Below, piece after piece: positions 26,745-35,599 of a stretch of 64,000 bases of DNA (within the stretch, counting starts at the first letter, position 1; the number at the start of each line of letters is the position of its first letter). Source of the stretch: Paenibacillus lautus NBRC 15380. Its GTDB lineage: Bacteria > Bacillota > Bacilli > Paenibacillales > Paenibacillaceae. Location of the stretch: the NCBI RefSeq assembly GCF_004000945.1, contig NZ_BIMF01000002.1, forward strand, positions 310,001 through 374,000, written 5' to 3'. The position numbers were made by a program, and so were the translations under genes. The notes below the pieces were generated by a model, which made no database searches, was not told the DNA's origin, and saw only the letters and a list, made by a program, of their open reading frames with translations.

Positions 26745-27830
26745 TTATTTCGCTTGAATGTAACCTTCGGCTTTCAGTAATTCGGCGATTAGAACAGCTC
26801 CGCCAGCCGCGCCACGCAGCGTATTATGCGAGAGTCCTACGAACTTGTAATCGTAGAGAGAATCCTCGCGCAATCTGCCCACCGATACGCCCATGCCGCG
26901 CTCGATGTCACGGTCCAGCTTCGTCTGCGGCCGATTCTCTTCTTCGAAATACGTAATGAACTGTTTAGGCGCACTCGGTAGATTCAGTTCTTGCGGTCTA
27001 CCTTTAAACTGCTGCCAGCGGTCCAGGATTTCATCCTTCGAAGGCTTGTTCTCGAACGATGCAAATACGGTGGCTAAGTGGCCATCGGTTACGGGAACGC
27101 GAATGCATTGCGTCGTAATCAATGGCGATTGGGCTTTCACGATCTCACCGTTCACAACGCTGCCCCAGATGCGCAGCGGCTCCTGCTCGCTCTTCTCTTC
27201 CTCCCCGCCGATATACGGGATCACATTGTCCAGCATATCCGGCCAATCGGTGAAGTTCTTACCGGCACCGGAAATCGCCTGATAGGTGGAGGCAACGACA
27301 TGGGTAGGTTTGTAATCAAGCAAGGCGTGAAGCGCCGGTACATAACTCTGAATGGAGCAATTCGGCTTCACCGCAATGAATCCGGTTGTCGTTCCCAGAC
27401 GTTTGCGCTGTGCGGCAATCACGTCAATATGCCCCGGATTAATTTCCGGAATGACCATCGGAACGTCTGGCGTCCATCGATGAGCGGAGTTATTGGAAAT
27501 GACGGGCGTGCCCGTTTTGGCGTAGGCTTCTTCCAATGCCTGAATCTCATTCTTTTTCATATCCACCGCGCAAAATACAAAATCAACCTCTGCTGCTACT
27601 TGTTCCACTTGCGAAGCATCCTGCACAACAATGCCCTTCACCTGCTCGGGAATAGGCGTTGCAAGCTTCCAACGGCCCTGAACGGATTCTTCATACGTTT
27701 TGCCGGCTGAATTTCTGCTGGCTGAAATGGAAGTGACTTCGAACCATGGATGACCATCCAGCAATTGCATAAAACGTTGACCGACCATACCCGTTCCACC
27801 AACAATACCGACTTTAAGCTTTTCAGACAT
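26745..27830 (-). CDS. asd: Aspartate-semialdehyde dehydrogenase
   Basis: The 361-residue enzyme reduces aspartyl phosphate to aspartate semialdehyde, the branch point for lysine/diaminopimelate, threonine and methionine. It has the NADP-binding GGTGMVGQRF near residue 11 and the active-site C158 in KPNCSIQSY. The length and sequence resemble the archaeal/fungal type (yeast Hom2-like) rather than the shorter usual bacterial type, which Firmicutes often carry with dapG/dapA. It stands alone, not in a dap operon, and is preceded by a T-box leader ending 125 bases upstream. The ribosome site AAAGGATATGAG is a little far (about 10 bases). Confidence 0.92.
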   Translation of the reverse strand: MSEKLKVGIVGGTGMVGQRFMQLLDGHPWFEVTSISASRNSAGKTYEESVQGRWKLATPIPEQVKGIVVQDASQVEQVAAEVDFVFCAVDMKKNEIQALEEAYAKTGTPVISNNSAHRWTPDVPMVIPEINPGHIDVIAAQRKRLGTTTGFIAVKPNCSIQSYVPALHALLDYKPTHVVASTYQAISGAGKNFTDWPDMLDNVIPYIGGEEEKSEQEPLRIWGSVVNGEIVKAQSPLITTQCIRVPVTDGHLATVFASFENKPSKDEILDRWQQFKGRPQELNLPSAPKQFITYFEEENRPQTKLDRDIERGMGVSVGRLREDSLYDYKFVGLSHNTLRGAAGGAVLIAELLKAEGYIQAK

Positions 27831-27951
27831 TCGTTACTCATATCCTTTCAATAGTGGCGTCATGTTCCCCATACATCGACTCTGATCTACCGTACGGACA
27901 AAAGCATGCAGTAAATGAGGCAAGCCCCTAAAGTTTATACACTCTTATCTC

Positions 27952-28250
27952 TTAACAAAAAAATCCCACCCCCAAGACCATAAGTCTTAGGGACGAGATT
28001 GTTATACTCGCGGTACCACCCCAAATTTGCCAATATGTCACCATATTCGCCTCATCGAGTACGGCATTACACGATAATGCAGATACTCTAGCTCTGTAAC
28101 AGGAGCTCCTGGCACACCATCCTCCTCTATATGAGGGTTCCATGTGCTGCTCTGAGTCTTTTTTCAATAAAGAATGCTTTGCCCCTTTTCAGCTGCCGGA
28201 GCTCTCTGTACAAGAATTCGTTTATTTACTCGTCTCTTCATCGCATTTGT
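27952..28250 (-). promoter_or_regulatory. T-box riboswitch upstream of asd, probable tRNA-Lys specifier
   Basis: On the minus strand the T-box sequence TGGTACCGCG lies at 28009-28018, followed by an intrinsic terminator (CCCTAAGAC / GTCTTGGGG, about 27965-27992, then T run). Stem I is recognisable: AGTA at 28227-28230, upper helix AATAAA/TTTATT and GAAT/ATTC, and distal AGAGAGC...GCAGCTGAAA. After the helix the 3' side reads GAAA AAA GAC. By the GAA-N-specifier spacing of the glyQ T-box, the specifier is AAA (Lys, 28159-28161). GAC (Asp, 28156-28158) is the alternative. Uncharged tRNA would allow read-through into asd. Confidence 0.93.
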
Positions 28251-28257
28251 TATGATT

Positions 28258-28286
28258 ATTATATATAAAACCATTTCGGTGGTAAA
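28258..28286 (-). promoter_or_regulatory. Probable promoter of the T-box/asd transcript
   Basis: On the minus strand TTTACC (28281-28286), a 17-base spacer and TATAAT (28258-28263) form a good SigA promoter just before the T-box stem I. Confidence 0.7.
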
Positions 28287-28360
28287 CCTTATTTATAAAA
28301 TTTTCTGAAAACTCGGCTGATTTCATATACTGTTACTCCTATCCACCCAATGCAACCATT

Positions 28361-29020
28361 TTATGGCTGAAGTCGCAGCGCCAACAGTTCCATTTCCCGG
28401 TGGATCGCCATTTCCATTCTTGTTCTTAATACTATGTATTGATTCAACAAAGGGTGATCGTATCCCAAAACATGTTGGATCCGGCCAGTCACGGAATCAT
28501 CTTCATACTCGTTGCTCCATTGGAACAATTGCGCGTAGAGATCGGAGAACAGTTCATCATTCGTCGCAGCAAAACGTCCATCTCCCATTTCGGTTCCAAC
28601 AAAATACGTCTGATCTGCGCCTGTTGCGATCGGCCAAATGCAGCGATGCCCAGGATCAATCCCGCATTGCAATCCGAGGAGGCCTGCTCCCCCCACTCCA
28701 TAAGGCGGGGAACCATCCGGTCATCGGTGAACTTAAAACATAGAGCCGGGAGAAATTCAATGCGCTATTTCCTCGGCCAATTTCTGATCTCCGCATCTCA
28801 TAATCGGATCGAGCAGCAGGGAACGCTTGTAATCGGAAGGCTCCTCCGCAAACTGACGGAATAATGCGGCTGCGTCATCCCGGTCACCATATAGGGAGGT
28901 AATCCGGCAGTACGAAGCCAGAATCGTTCCATCTATCCTGGGGTTGTTCTTTAATTCTCTGATGAGCTTTTCGGTGTTCCGTATCATCCTTATGGCTTCT
29001 CCTGTAACATGTGATGGCAT
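28361..29020 (-). pseudogene. Frameshifted gene of unknown function
   Basis: Three minus-strand frames appear to be pieces of one protein. The first (29020-28757) ends in KLAEEIAH. The sense then continues in another frame with IEFLPALCFKFTDDRMVPRLMEWGEQ. Near 28620 it passes to a third frame, which reads YFVGTEMGDGRFAATNDELFSDL and ends at 28361. At least two frameshifts are needed, so it is decayed or the sequence contains errors. I do not recognise the family; the N-terminal part is helical. It lies 48 bases downstream of the PAP2 gene on the same strand. Confidence 0.65.
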
Positions 29021-29068
29021 CTTTCCTATAAAACGGCTTTTATTGAGCGGTTTCGTACAGAGCAGCTT

Positions 29069-29719
29069 CTACATATTCTCCCCGCGGACCATAACTTCCC
29101 TATTCTTAGTCCGGAGTCCTGTAGATACTCTGCCTACCCCAAACCACAGAAGCTCAACTAACGCGATGGCACCAGCTACGTCCAGCAGGACATGCTGTTT
29201 CACGAATAGCGTGGAAACAATGATCGACCAAGCACAGATATGCACCCACGCCCGATCCTTATTCGTAAAGCCTGTACTAGCTGCTGCCCCTTTTATCATC
29301 AAGTAACTGGTCAGGACATGGATGCTTGGGAAACAGTTGTAGGGATTGTCGGTGCTGTATACCAGGTTTACCAACCGATCAAGAACCCCTGCGCCCATAA
29401 GCGGCGGCCGCTCTACCGTGGTCTGGAACAAAAAAAAGATAATGTAACACGCAATTAGTCCAATGCACTGGGTCAACAGTGTTCGATAATATACTTTTCG
29501 ATCTCTGGCACAGAACAGAAACAGCATGATAATGATAAAAGGATACCATACCAGATAAGGTACGATGAATATCGGTACAAACGGAATCGCAGAGTCAAGA
29601 TCCGTCATTAAGCTTTTTACTGGCGTATGTGCTTGATTCAAGATACCATAAAAAATGTTGAGCACAGGAATGGCCAGGATCCATAGCAGCGGGAGATATG
29701 TCTTCCATTTTAAGTTCAT
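29069..29719 (-). CDS. PAP2 superfamily membrane phosphatase
   Basis: The 216-residue protein has about six membrane segments and the phosphatase motifs CFPSIHV (second signature) and KQHVLLDVAGA (third signature with H and D). The layout is that of the inositolphosphotransferase-like PAP2 subgroup, which acts on lipid phosphates at the membrane. The first signature (KxxxxxxRP) appears as TTVERPP. GGGAGG lies just upstream of the ATG. Substrate unknown; undecaprenyl or phosphatidate phosphates are possible. Confidence 0.85.
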   Translation of the reverse strand: MNLKWKTYLPLLWILAIPVLNIFYGILNQAHTPVKSLMTDLDSAIPFVPIFIVPYLVWYPFIIIMLFLFCARDRKVYYRTLLTQCIGLIACYIIFFLFQTTVERPPLMGAGVLDRLVNLVYSTDNPYNCFPSIHVLTSYLMIKGAAASTGFTNKDRAWVHICAWSIIVSTLFVKQHVLLDVAGAIALVELLWFGVGRVSTGLRTKNREVMVRGENM

Positions 29720-30008
29720 TGGCTTCCTCCCTTCTTCGACTCTTCAGTCTCTTTAAATATATGAAACAACGACGCAATTGCGCCACCTGTTCTTGACATC
29801 AACCAACGATTTAGTCTTAATATCATTAGGTTTGAATGTAAATCCGGATAACTCACATGTTCTCTAATCACCACTTGCGTTTAGCTTAAGATCATCCCCT
29901 CATTTTGCGCGACGATTTTGCCGGTGACTTCTCAATATACCATGACGTCAAGTAAGGCTCAAGTCATAACCCACCTTGATATCGTTAAAAATCAACCATA
30001 AATACAAA
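29720..30008. other. Intergenic, promoter region of the PAP2 gene
   Basis: About 290 bases without a supported gene. It must hold the promoter of the PAP2 gene, but I could not pick out a clear -35/-10 pair. Confidence 0.5.
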
Positions 30009-30034
30009 TCGAGCAAGTCCATTGCTGGACTGCT
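30009..30034 (-). terminator. Terminator after the YtcJ-type amidohydrolase gene
   Basis: On the minus strand GAGCAGTCCA and TGGACTTGCTC form a hairpin (one bulge) around GCAA. The following tail is only moderately T-rich. Confidence 0.65.
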
Positions 30035-30046
30035 CGATTCGATCAT

Positions 30047-31645
30047 TTACTGTGTATAACCGATTTCCCCATTGACAATCGTCATTCTGATCTTTGCCTT
30101 CAGCAGTTCATCCGGATCCATATCATCCTCCAAGCAACGATCCACAACGGTAAAATCGGCATATTTCCCTAATTCAATCGTACCCCGCTGCCCTGCTTCT
30201 CCCGCCGCCTTGGCGCCGCCAAGCGTAAACAATTCGATCGCTTCGGTTAAGCTCAGCTTCTCCTCTGGCATAAATCCATCGTGAGTCTCTTCCGGCTTCC
30301 GTCTCGTGATTGCAGCATGAATCCCGAGAAGCGGATTCAGCGGCTCGATAGGAGCATCGCTGCCGCCGGAACAAGGCAGCCCGGAGCACAGCCACTTTTT
30401 CCATGCATACAAGTAGCTTGTCCGATCAGGGCCTACACGCTCCAGCACCCATGGGAAATCGCTGGCTACAAACCGGGGCTGAAGATCAACGGCCAGATTC
30501 AGCTTACTCATCCGCTTAACCGTATCCGGGTGTACAATTTGGGCATGGATAAAGCGGTCCGGAAGTTTCGCTGCCTTGCTTAATGGTAAACATTCAAGCA
30601 CATCCGTCATCATCTCTGCCGCGCCGTCCCCAATCGCATGAAAAGCAACGGGAAAGCCAAGTTTGCGCGCGCTGCCAACAATCTCCCTTAACTCCTCTGA
30701 AGTATGCATAGCCAGCCCCCGGGTATGAGGCGCATCATGGTAGGGTTCCTTCATCAGTGCCGTTCTTCCGCCAACTGCCCCATCCGTAAATAATTTAACG
30801 GCTCCGATACGGTTCCATTCGTTGCCGCTGCCTGCCTGGAGACCAAGCTCCTTTATTTCATCAAGATAATCATGAAACATCAGCTGATGTGTACGGAAGT
30901 ACAGTCCCTCCTCTCTCAGCTCTCTATGCATCCGCAACATGGCTTCAACACTTCCCAGTAGACGGAGATCCTCCGTATGAGCTGCCGTAAGGCCTAGACG
31001 AAGCGCATCTCGGCATGCCTCAAGCATCGCTAATTTCAGCCTGAAGGGTTCAGGCTCCGGCTGAACCCTGGCAAAAGGTATCGATGCATTCTCGTAGATG
31101 CAGCCGTTTAAACGCCCATCGGCATCCCGGCCGAAAGCGCCGGAATCCGGGTCTGGCGTGTCCGCTGTAATACCCGCTCTTCGGAATGCTTCCGAATTAC
31201 CGAGGAAAGCATGGAAACAGGTCCTTGTTAGATAGACCGGATGTTCCGTTGTAATATCGTCGAGTTCCTGCATGTTCGGAATCTGCTGGTCTGGAAAGTT
31301 ATGTTCATTCCAGTTCAACCCCATGATCCACTCGCCAGGCTGCGTAACCGCGACCCTCGCCCGCAGCATAGCCAGCATCTCTTCCTTCGAGGTCGCCTCG
31401 GTGAAGTCAAGCATGCCAAGCTTCAGTCCATGCATACCGAGATGCATATGCGCATCGACCAGGCCAGGTAATACACAGGCGCCATCCCAATCCACCGTTC
31501 GATAATGCCGATCCGCCAGCTGAAGGCGCAGCTCGGCTGAACTTCCAATAGCACGAATGATTCCGTCTTCCACATATATCGAATCCGCTGACGAAGCGCC
31601 GTGTGGTGAAAAAAGATTACCGTTCGTAAAAAGGATAGGTTGCAT
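30047..31645 (-). CDS. YtcJ-type amidohydrolase
   Basis: The 532-residue protein belongs to the amidohydrolase 3 / YtcJ-like group. Metal-site motifs are VDAHMHLGMHG (HxH), the ALRLGLTAAHTED strand, KLFTDGAVGG, FHAIGDGA and the SGGSDAPIEPLNPLLGI Asp motif. Start ATG 31645 is chosen because GGAGG lies about 13 bases upstream and the frame extension to 31741 has no site and would cross the upstream terminator. Substrates of this group are mostly unknown (N-formyl or cyclic amides in some cases). It is downstream of a secreted GH16 gene but separated by a terminator. Confidence 0.88.
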   Translation of the reverse strand: MQPILFTNGNLFSPHGASSADSIYVEDGIIRAIGSSAELRLQLADRHYRTVDWDGACVLPGLVDAHMHLGMHGLKLGMLDFTEATSKEEMLAMLRARVAVTQPGEWIMGLNWNEHNFPDQQIPNMQELDDITTEHPVYLTRTCFHAFLGNSEAFRRAGITADTPDPDSGAFGRDADGRLNGCIYENASIPFARVQPEPEPFRLKLAMLEACRDALRLGLTAAHTEDLRLLGSVEAMLRMHRELREEGLYFRTHQLMFHDYLDEIKELGLQAGSGNEWNRIGAVKLFTDGAVGGRTALMKEPYHDAPHTRGLAMHTSEELREIVGSARKLGFPVAFHAIGDGAAEMMTDVLECLPLSKAAKLPDRFIHAQIVHPDTVKRMSKLNLAVDLQPRFVASDFPWVLERVGPDRTSYLYAWKKWLCSGLPCSGGSDAPIEPLNPLLGIHAAITRRKPEETHDGFMPEEKLSLTEAIELFTLGGAKAAGEAGQRGTIELGKYADFTVVDRCLEDDMDPDELLKAKIRMTIVNGEIGYTQ

Positions 31646-31742
31646 GTTTTCTATTTCCTCCGAATTTTTCCCATTATTATACCAGACAGACATGCAGCTC
31701 GTCAGCCGGAGCAGGCCTAAGTCAACCTGCACCAAAACCAAA

Positions 31743-31768
31743 CAAGCAGCCCCTCACGGAGCTGCTTG
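31743..31768 (-). terminator. Terminator after the GH16 gene
   Basis: CAAGCAGC and GCTGCTTG form an 8-bp stem around a 10-base loop; the minus-strand tail is TTTGGTTTTGG. Confidence 0.75.
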
Positions 31769-31775
31769 TACAAGT

Positions 31776-33011
31776 TTAATTAATTTTGGTGAAGAACCAC
31801 TTCTGCGCATCCGTACCATTGTCCGTCCACTGCTGGACAACAGCCCCATCTGCTGTGGAAGCACTGGCTACATCGACTGCCAGTCCGCTTACCTTGGACA
31901 CAAGTTTGTAATACCCTCCGCCAACATCAACGATCCTCCAACGCTGCGCATTCGATCCATTATCATCCCATTGCTGCAGCTGAACGCCAGTGGATGTGGA
32001 CGAATTCGGTACATCGAGAACTTTTCCGCTATGCACAGCTGTGAGCTTGTAGTATCCGTCTCCGGTGCTTTCTACTCTGAACCTTTGATTATTGGCGACG
32101 TAGTTGGTCCACTGCTGTATCTTGGCTCCGCTTGCCGTGGAGACATCCACAACATCCATCACTTTCCCGCTCGCCTTGGAAGCAATCGTGTAAATCCCAT
32201 CACTGATAACGTTCGATGCACCCGTGTCCTGATACACACGTACATAATCCACCAGCATCTGCGATGGGAACGGCGTGGAATTGTTCGGACTTCCCGGCCA
32301 ATTTCCGCCGACTGCCAGATTCAGTAATAAAAAGAACGGGCGCTGGAATTCCTCGGTATTGCCGGTTCCGTTCTCAATATAGAATTCATTGAACTGCTGA
32401 CCGTCCACGAACCAACGGATATATTTGGAGTCCCACTCTATGCTATAGACATGGAACTGGGAGAAATCCAAATTGCCGGACACTCGTCCAAATTCGGCAT
32501 GCCCTCCTGCATCCCAGTGCACGGTACCATTCACGTAAGGGTTATTGTTTACCCGTTCCATAATGTCAATTTCTCCGCTTTTCGGCCAGCCAACCGAGCT
32601 GATGTTGCTTCCGAGCATCCAAAACGCCGGCCAGAGGCCTTGACCCGATGGCAGCTTGATCCGCGCCTCTACTTTCCCGTAAGTAAAGCTCTTCAAGTCT
32701 TGTGTTTTGATTCGGGCAGAAGTGTAATTCATGCCGCCATAGGATTCCTTCTGCGCTGTGATGACAAGATTTCCGCCAGTAACCTGCACATTCTGTGCCC
32801 GGTCGGTATAATATTGCAGCTCATTGTTTCCCCATCCACCGCTGCCGGTACCGATCTCCGGAGTCCAATTGGCTCTGTTGAGCGAGGTTCCATTGAACTC
32901 GTCACTCCATACCAAATTCCAGTTCGGTGCGGCATTGCTTTTGTTGACAGGCAATAGAACGACCAGAAGACTGAACAGTAGAACTACACATATTCCTTTT
33001 CTTAGCATCAT
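31776..33011 (-). CDS. Secreted GH16 beta-glucanase with C-terminal ricin-type lectin domain
   Basis: The 411-residue protein has a signal peptide (about 1-27, cut after SNA), a GH16 jelly-roll domain (about 30-265) and a ricin B-type trefoil domain (about 272-411). The catalytic signature SGEIDIMERV gives nucleophile E147, helper D149 and acid/base E152. The form with Met before the last Glu is that of laminarinase-type beta-1,3- or beta-1,3(4)-glucanases. The lectin part shows three repeats with QQW-type ends (IQQWTNY, LQQWDDN, VQQWTDN) and likely anchors the enzyme on beta-glucan. It acts outside the cell on fungal, plant or algal glucans. Confidence 0.94.
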   Translation of the reverse strand: MMLRKGICVVLLFSLLVVLLPVNKSNAAPNWNLVWSDEFNGTSLNRANWTPEIGTGSGGWGNNELQYYTDRAQNVQVTGGNLVITAQKESYGGMNYTSARIKTQDLKSFTYGKVEARIKLPSGQGLWPAFWMLGSNISSVGWPKSGEIDIMERVNNNPYVNGTVHWDAGGHAEFGRVSGNLDFSQFHVYSIEWDSKYIRWFVDGQQFNEFYIENGTGNTEEFQRPFFLLLNLAVGGNWPGSPNNSTPFPSQMLVDYVRVYQDTGASNVISDGIYTIASKASGKVMDVVDVSTASGAKIQQWTNYVANNQRFRVESTGDGYYKLTAVHSGKVLDVPNSSTSTGVQLQQWDDNGSNAQRWRIVDVGGGYYKLVSKVSGLAVDVASASTADGAVVQQWTDNGTDAQKWFFTKIN

Positions 33012-33385
33012 GTTCCCTCCTAATTATCATCGGATTTAGGCTTCATGGACACTTTGTGTATTTGCATAGCTGTTCATTGCGCGAACCGTCTACTGAAACT
33101 TCGACTCACCCCTCTTTCTGTTCTCTATTGTTTGCCGTACAACCAATCTATGATGGTAGATTCACTTGTTGTTCAAGAATATAACATATGAAATAATGCG
33201 CTTACATTTCCATTATAGAACCATTATATACCACGATCAACCTTAGTTTATATTTTTTTACATTTAAAATCTGTAATTTATGCATCCCTATCCTATCAAA
33301 AAAAGCCGGCTGCAAGCATTGCCAAAATCGTAGATCCATCCAAATCACAGGACCGACGATTAGACATCATAGTTCCATCTGACGG
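33012..33385. other. Intergenic, GH16 promoter region
   Basis: About 370 bases of AT-rich sequence between the GH16 gene and the VOC gene terminator. No open frame with a ribosome site was seen. The GH16 ribosome site AGGAGGG lies next to its ATG. Confidence 0.5.
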
Positions 33386-33387
33386 AA

Positions 33388-33427
33388 CAACAATAACCTG
33401 AACTCTCGCAGGGAGATTCAGGTTATT
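33388..33427 (-). terminator. Terminator after the VOC gene
   Basis: AATAACCTGAA and TTCAGGTTATT form an 11-bp stem with an inner CTC/GAG pairing. It lies about 25 bases past the stop at 33452. Confidence 0.8.
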
Positions 33428-33451
33428 TGGGCCATATGATTTCATCCAGAC

Positions 33452-33862
33452 TTATTCACGACATATCATGAGTTTGTTTCCATCGGGATCCTTCACGACG
33501 AACCAATGATTATGTTCAATTTCCGTCACGAGTTCCACTCCGAGCTTTTTCATGTATGCTAAAGATCCTTCCAGGTCCTCTGTCAGCAGCATGAACGCAG
33601 GAGTATCGATAGATGGCGCTCCCCCCGGCTGATCTCCTCCCCACTTCGGCATGGTATCCAGGATCACTCCCGTTCCTTCCATCGGTAAAGGACATAGATG
33701 ACCATTCATAACCTGGCAATCATCTTCCGCTATTCCGAGTACACGGCAGTACCAGCTGCGCGATCTTTCGATATCCCGAACCGGAATGAATATGCTGCCC
33801 ACTTTATTCTTAATCGGGCTAGCCTGAGCATGGTTGTGACGATCCTGCTTTTTTTCGTTCAT
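33452..33862 (-). CDS. VOC (glyoxalase/dioxygenase fold) family protein
   Basis: The protein has 136 residues from ATG 33862, with GGAGGT 6 bases upstream. Two beta-alpha-beta-beta-beta units are visible: VGSIFIPVRDIERSRSWYCRVLG and PAFMLLTEDLEGSLAYMKKLG, ending in WFVVKDPDGNKLMICRE. This is the fold of glyoxalase I and resistance proteins; function unknown. An in-frame ATG at 33955 also has a fair site (GGAGG, 6 bases) and would add 31 residues reading MSRLPIERVQPEGYRPFM..., so the true start is uncertain. It follows the AraC/GyrI gene and is probably co-transcribed. Confidence 0.82.
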   Translation of the reverse strand: MNEKKQDRHNHAQASPIKNKVGSIFIPVRDIERSRSWYCRVLGIAEDDCQVMNGHLCPLPMEGTGVILDTMPKWGGDQPGGAPSIDTPAFMLLTEDLEGSLAYMKKLGVELVTEIEHNHWFVVKDPDGNKLMICRE

Positions 33863-33976
33863 TGTTTTACCTCCATGTATCATTTTTAACACGCGGGGTG
33901 TCATAAACGGACGATACCCTTCCGGCTGCACTCTTTCGATAGGCAATCGGCTCATGAACTCCCTCCATTCTTATGA

Positions 33977-35314
33977 CTATGACATGATTTGAACAGGAAC
34001 ATAACACTTCACGTTGATGATCCCGTCATCCGCCTCTTCCTTAGGTAAGTAACTCGCGTACCAAGAGCGCGCTGGATCTGGCCTATACTCGGTTGACATA
34101 TCGAGCCACCGATCCACTCTTTCAAGTACACCCGTCATCGTGCCATAAGCACCTGACTCCAGACAGGCATACAGTCCGCCTTCCAGCTCAACTTGTAGAT
34201 CTACTTCTTCACGGGAAGGAAGGAACTCCTTAGGAGGAGCGATATAAACCTCGTACGTAGAGCTTTCGTCCAGCAGTCCACCGTCACAGTGCATGAACAC
34301 GCGAATTCGCGAATCATCAATCAATCCATTTCGACATAACCAGGAAATGGAATCTTCATCCGCTTGTTTCACGCAGTCTACACCGGTCCTTCGAAAACGC
34401 ATCACCTTCAGCGAAGACAGCTCCACGATTTCGATACGCTTCACCAGCTTGCTTCGTTCCACCGGAAGATAAAGCTTCATGCGAACGATTTGATCCCGGT
34501 TCAGAACATATTCTTCAATGAATTCATGCTTTCCTTGCTCAAACACACTGCGGGGCAGCCATTCGGAGAACAAACGGTTCCAGGTGTTTTGAATACTGTC
34601 TTCCGCCACCGATGTCGTTCGAGCCACCGCATACAGTCCGCCGTCAAGAGTCATGGAATATAGTTCGGGATGCTTCAAATTCTCGGCCTGGTTCATCAGG
34701 TCAACAGCGAGCAGCTGATAACCGAATGGCTTGGTTTCATCTTCCATGTCCACGTTCCAACCGAAGAGCCTCAGCCCATTGAGGTCGACGCGGTGTGAAG
34801 ACAATCGTTCGCGAAAATGATCGATCGCAGCAGTTTCTATGCCATTCTCAAATTCGGAAACAAACAGATGGCCGATCCCTTTCTGAGGATTCAGACGGAT
34901 AACCCTTACTTCAGGAAATCGTTCAGATAATTGCCGCTCTTCCAGATAGCATACATGTTCATTCAGATTCATCCGTTCGAAACTATAAACCAGCTGAGAT
35001 CTCCGATATTGTCCTGGAGTCAGTCCCGTGAGCCTCTTGAAGGTTTTAATGAATGTCGGGTAGGACTCAAATCCGCAGCGGTATCCGATATCGATTGTTG
35101 GCAACTCGGTATCCCTCAAGCAGATGGCGGCTTCGTTGATTCTGCGTTTACGTATGTACTCCTTAATGGGGTGTCCCGTCAGGCTATGAAACAATCGGTA
35201 TAAATTGGGCAGTGACATGGCCGCCACGCCGGCAATTTCCTCGAGTGTCAGCGATTCCGTAAGACGATGTTCGATGTAATCAATGGCGCGTTGAACGATT
35301 TCACTGCTCTGCAT
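33977..35314 (-). CDS. AraC-type regulator with two GyrI-like effector-binding domains
   Basis: The 445-residue protein has an N-terminal AraC DNA-binding domain (about 1-108, with LTLEEIAGVAAMSLPNLYRLFHSLTG and IGYRCGFESYPTFIKTFKRLTG), then two GyrI/SOUL-like small-molecule domains. The first spans about 130-280, the second about 285-445 (from RIEIVELSSLKVMRFRRTG to KCYVPVQIM). Rob and many Firmicute relatives have only one such domain. It lies 22 bases upstream of the possible 33955 start of the VOC gene, suggesting a small drug-response unit. Confidence 0.88.
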   Translation of the reverse strand: MQSSEIVQRAIDYIEHRLTESLTLEEIAGVAAMSLPNLYRLFHSLTGHPIKEYIRKRRINEAAICLRDTELPTIDIGYRCGFESYPTFIKTFKRLTGLTPGQYRRSQLVYSFERMNLNEHVCYLEERQLSERFPEVRVIRLNPQKGIGHLFVSEFENGIETAAIDHFRERLSSHRVDLNGLRLFGWNVDMEDETKPFGYQLLAVDLMNQAENLKHPELYSMTLDGGLYAVARTTSVAEDSIQNTWNRLFSEWLPRSVFEQGKHEFIEEYVLNRDQIVRMKLYLPVERSKLVKRIEIVELSSLKVMRFRRTGVDCVKQADEDSISWLCRNGLIDDSRIRVFMHCDGGLLDESSTYEVYIAPPKEFLPSREEVDLQVELEGGLYACLESGAYGTMTGVLERVDRWLDMSTEYRPDPARSWYASYLPKEEADDGIINVKCYVPVQIMS

Positions 35315-35599
35315 TTCAAATCCTTTTGCCCCCTATCTATGTGGATTGGTCATGAGGTCATCATACCAAATTCCTTGCCGCAAGAACTGTACTTTTTTAT
35401 CAAAAAAATGAGAAGTGTTGCTATGACAACCGTTAGCGTAGCAAGTTTCCAAACCGATCGCAAGTTCGAGCTAGCCCGTTGGTTAAGCACCGATTTCTAG
35501 GCTGAGCCGGAAATCCTCCAGCTACCTCTTGTTATTCACAAGCCGATGTTTTATATTGACATAAGAGTAGGTCAAAACTAAAAGAGGTGAACGGACGAG
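35315..35599. promoter_or_regulatory. Intergenic region with possible tetR promoter/operator
   Basis: In front of the TetR gene TTGAC (35556-35560) and GTCAA (35571-35575) form an inverted repeat with a 10-base spacer that overlaps a TTGACA -35-like hexamer. This would suit autoregulation by a TetR dimer. The -10 element is weak. The rest of the region holds no supported gene. Confidence 0.45.

Noticed and set aside
35423..35500. Short frame ending in KFELARWLSTDF before tetR
   Set aside because: Only 25 codons, no ribosome site and no recognisable family.
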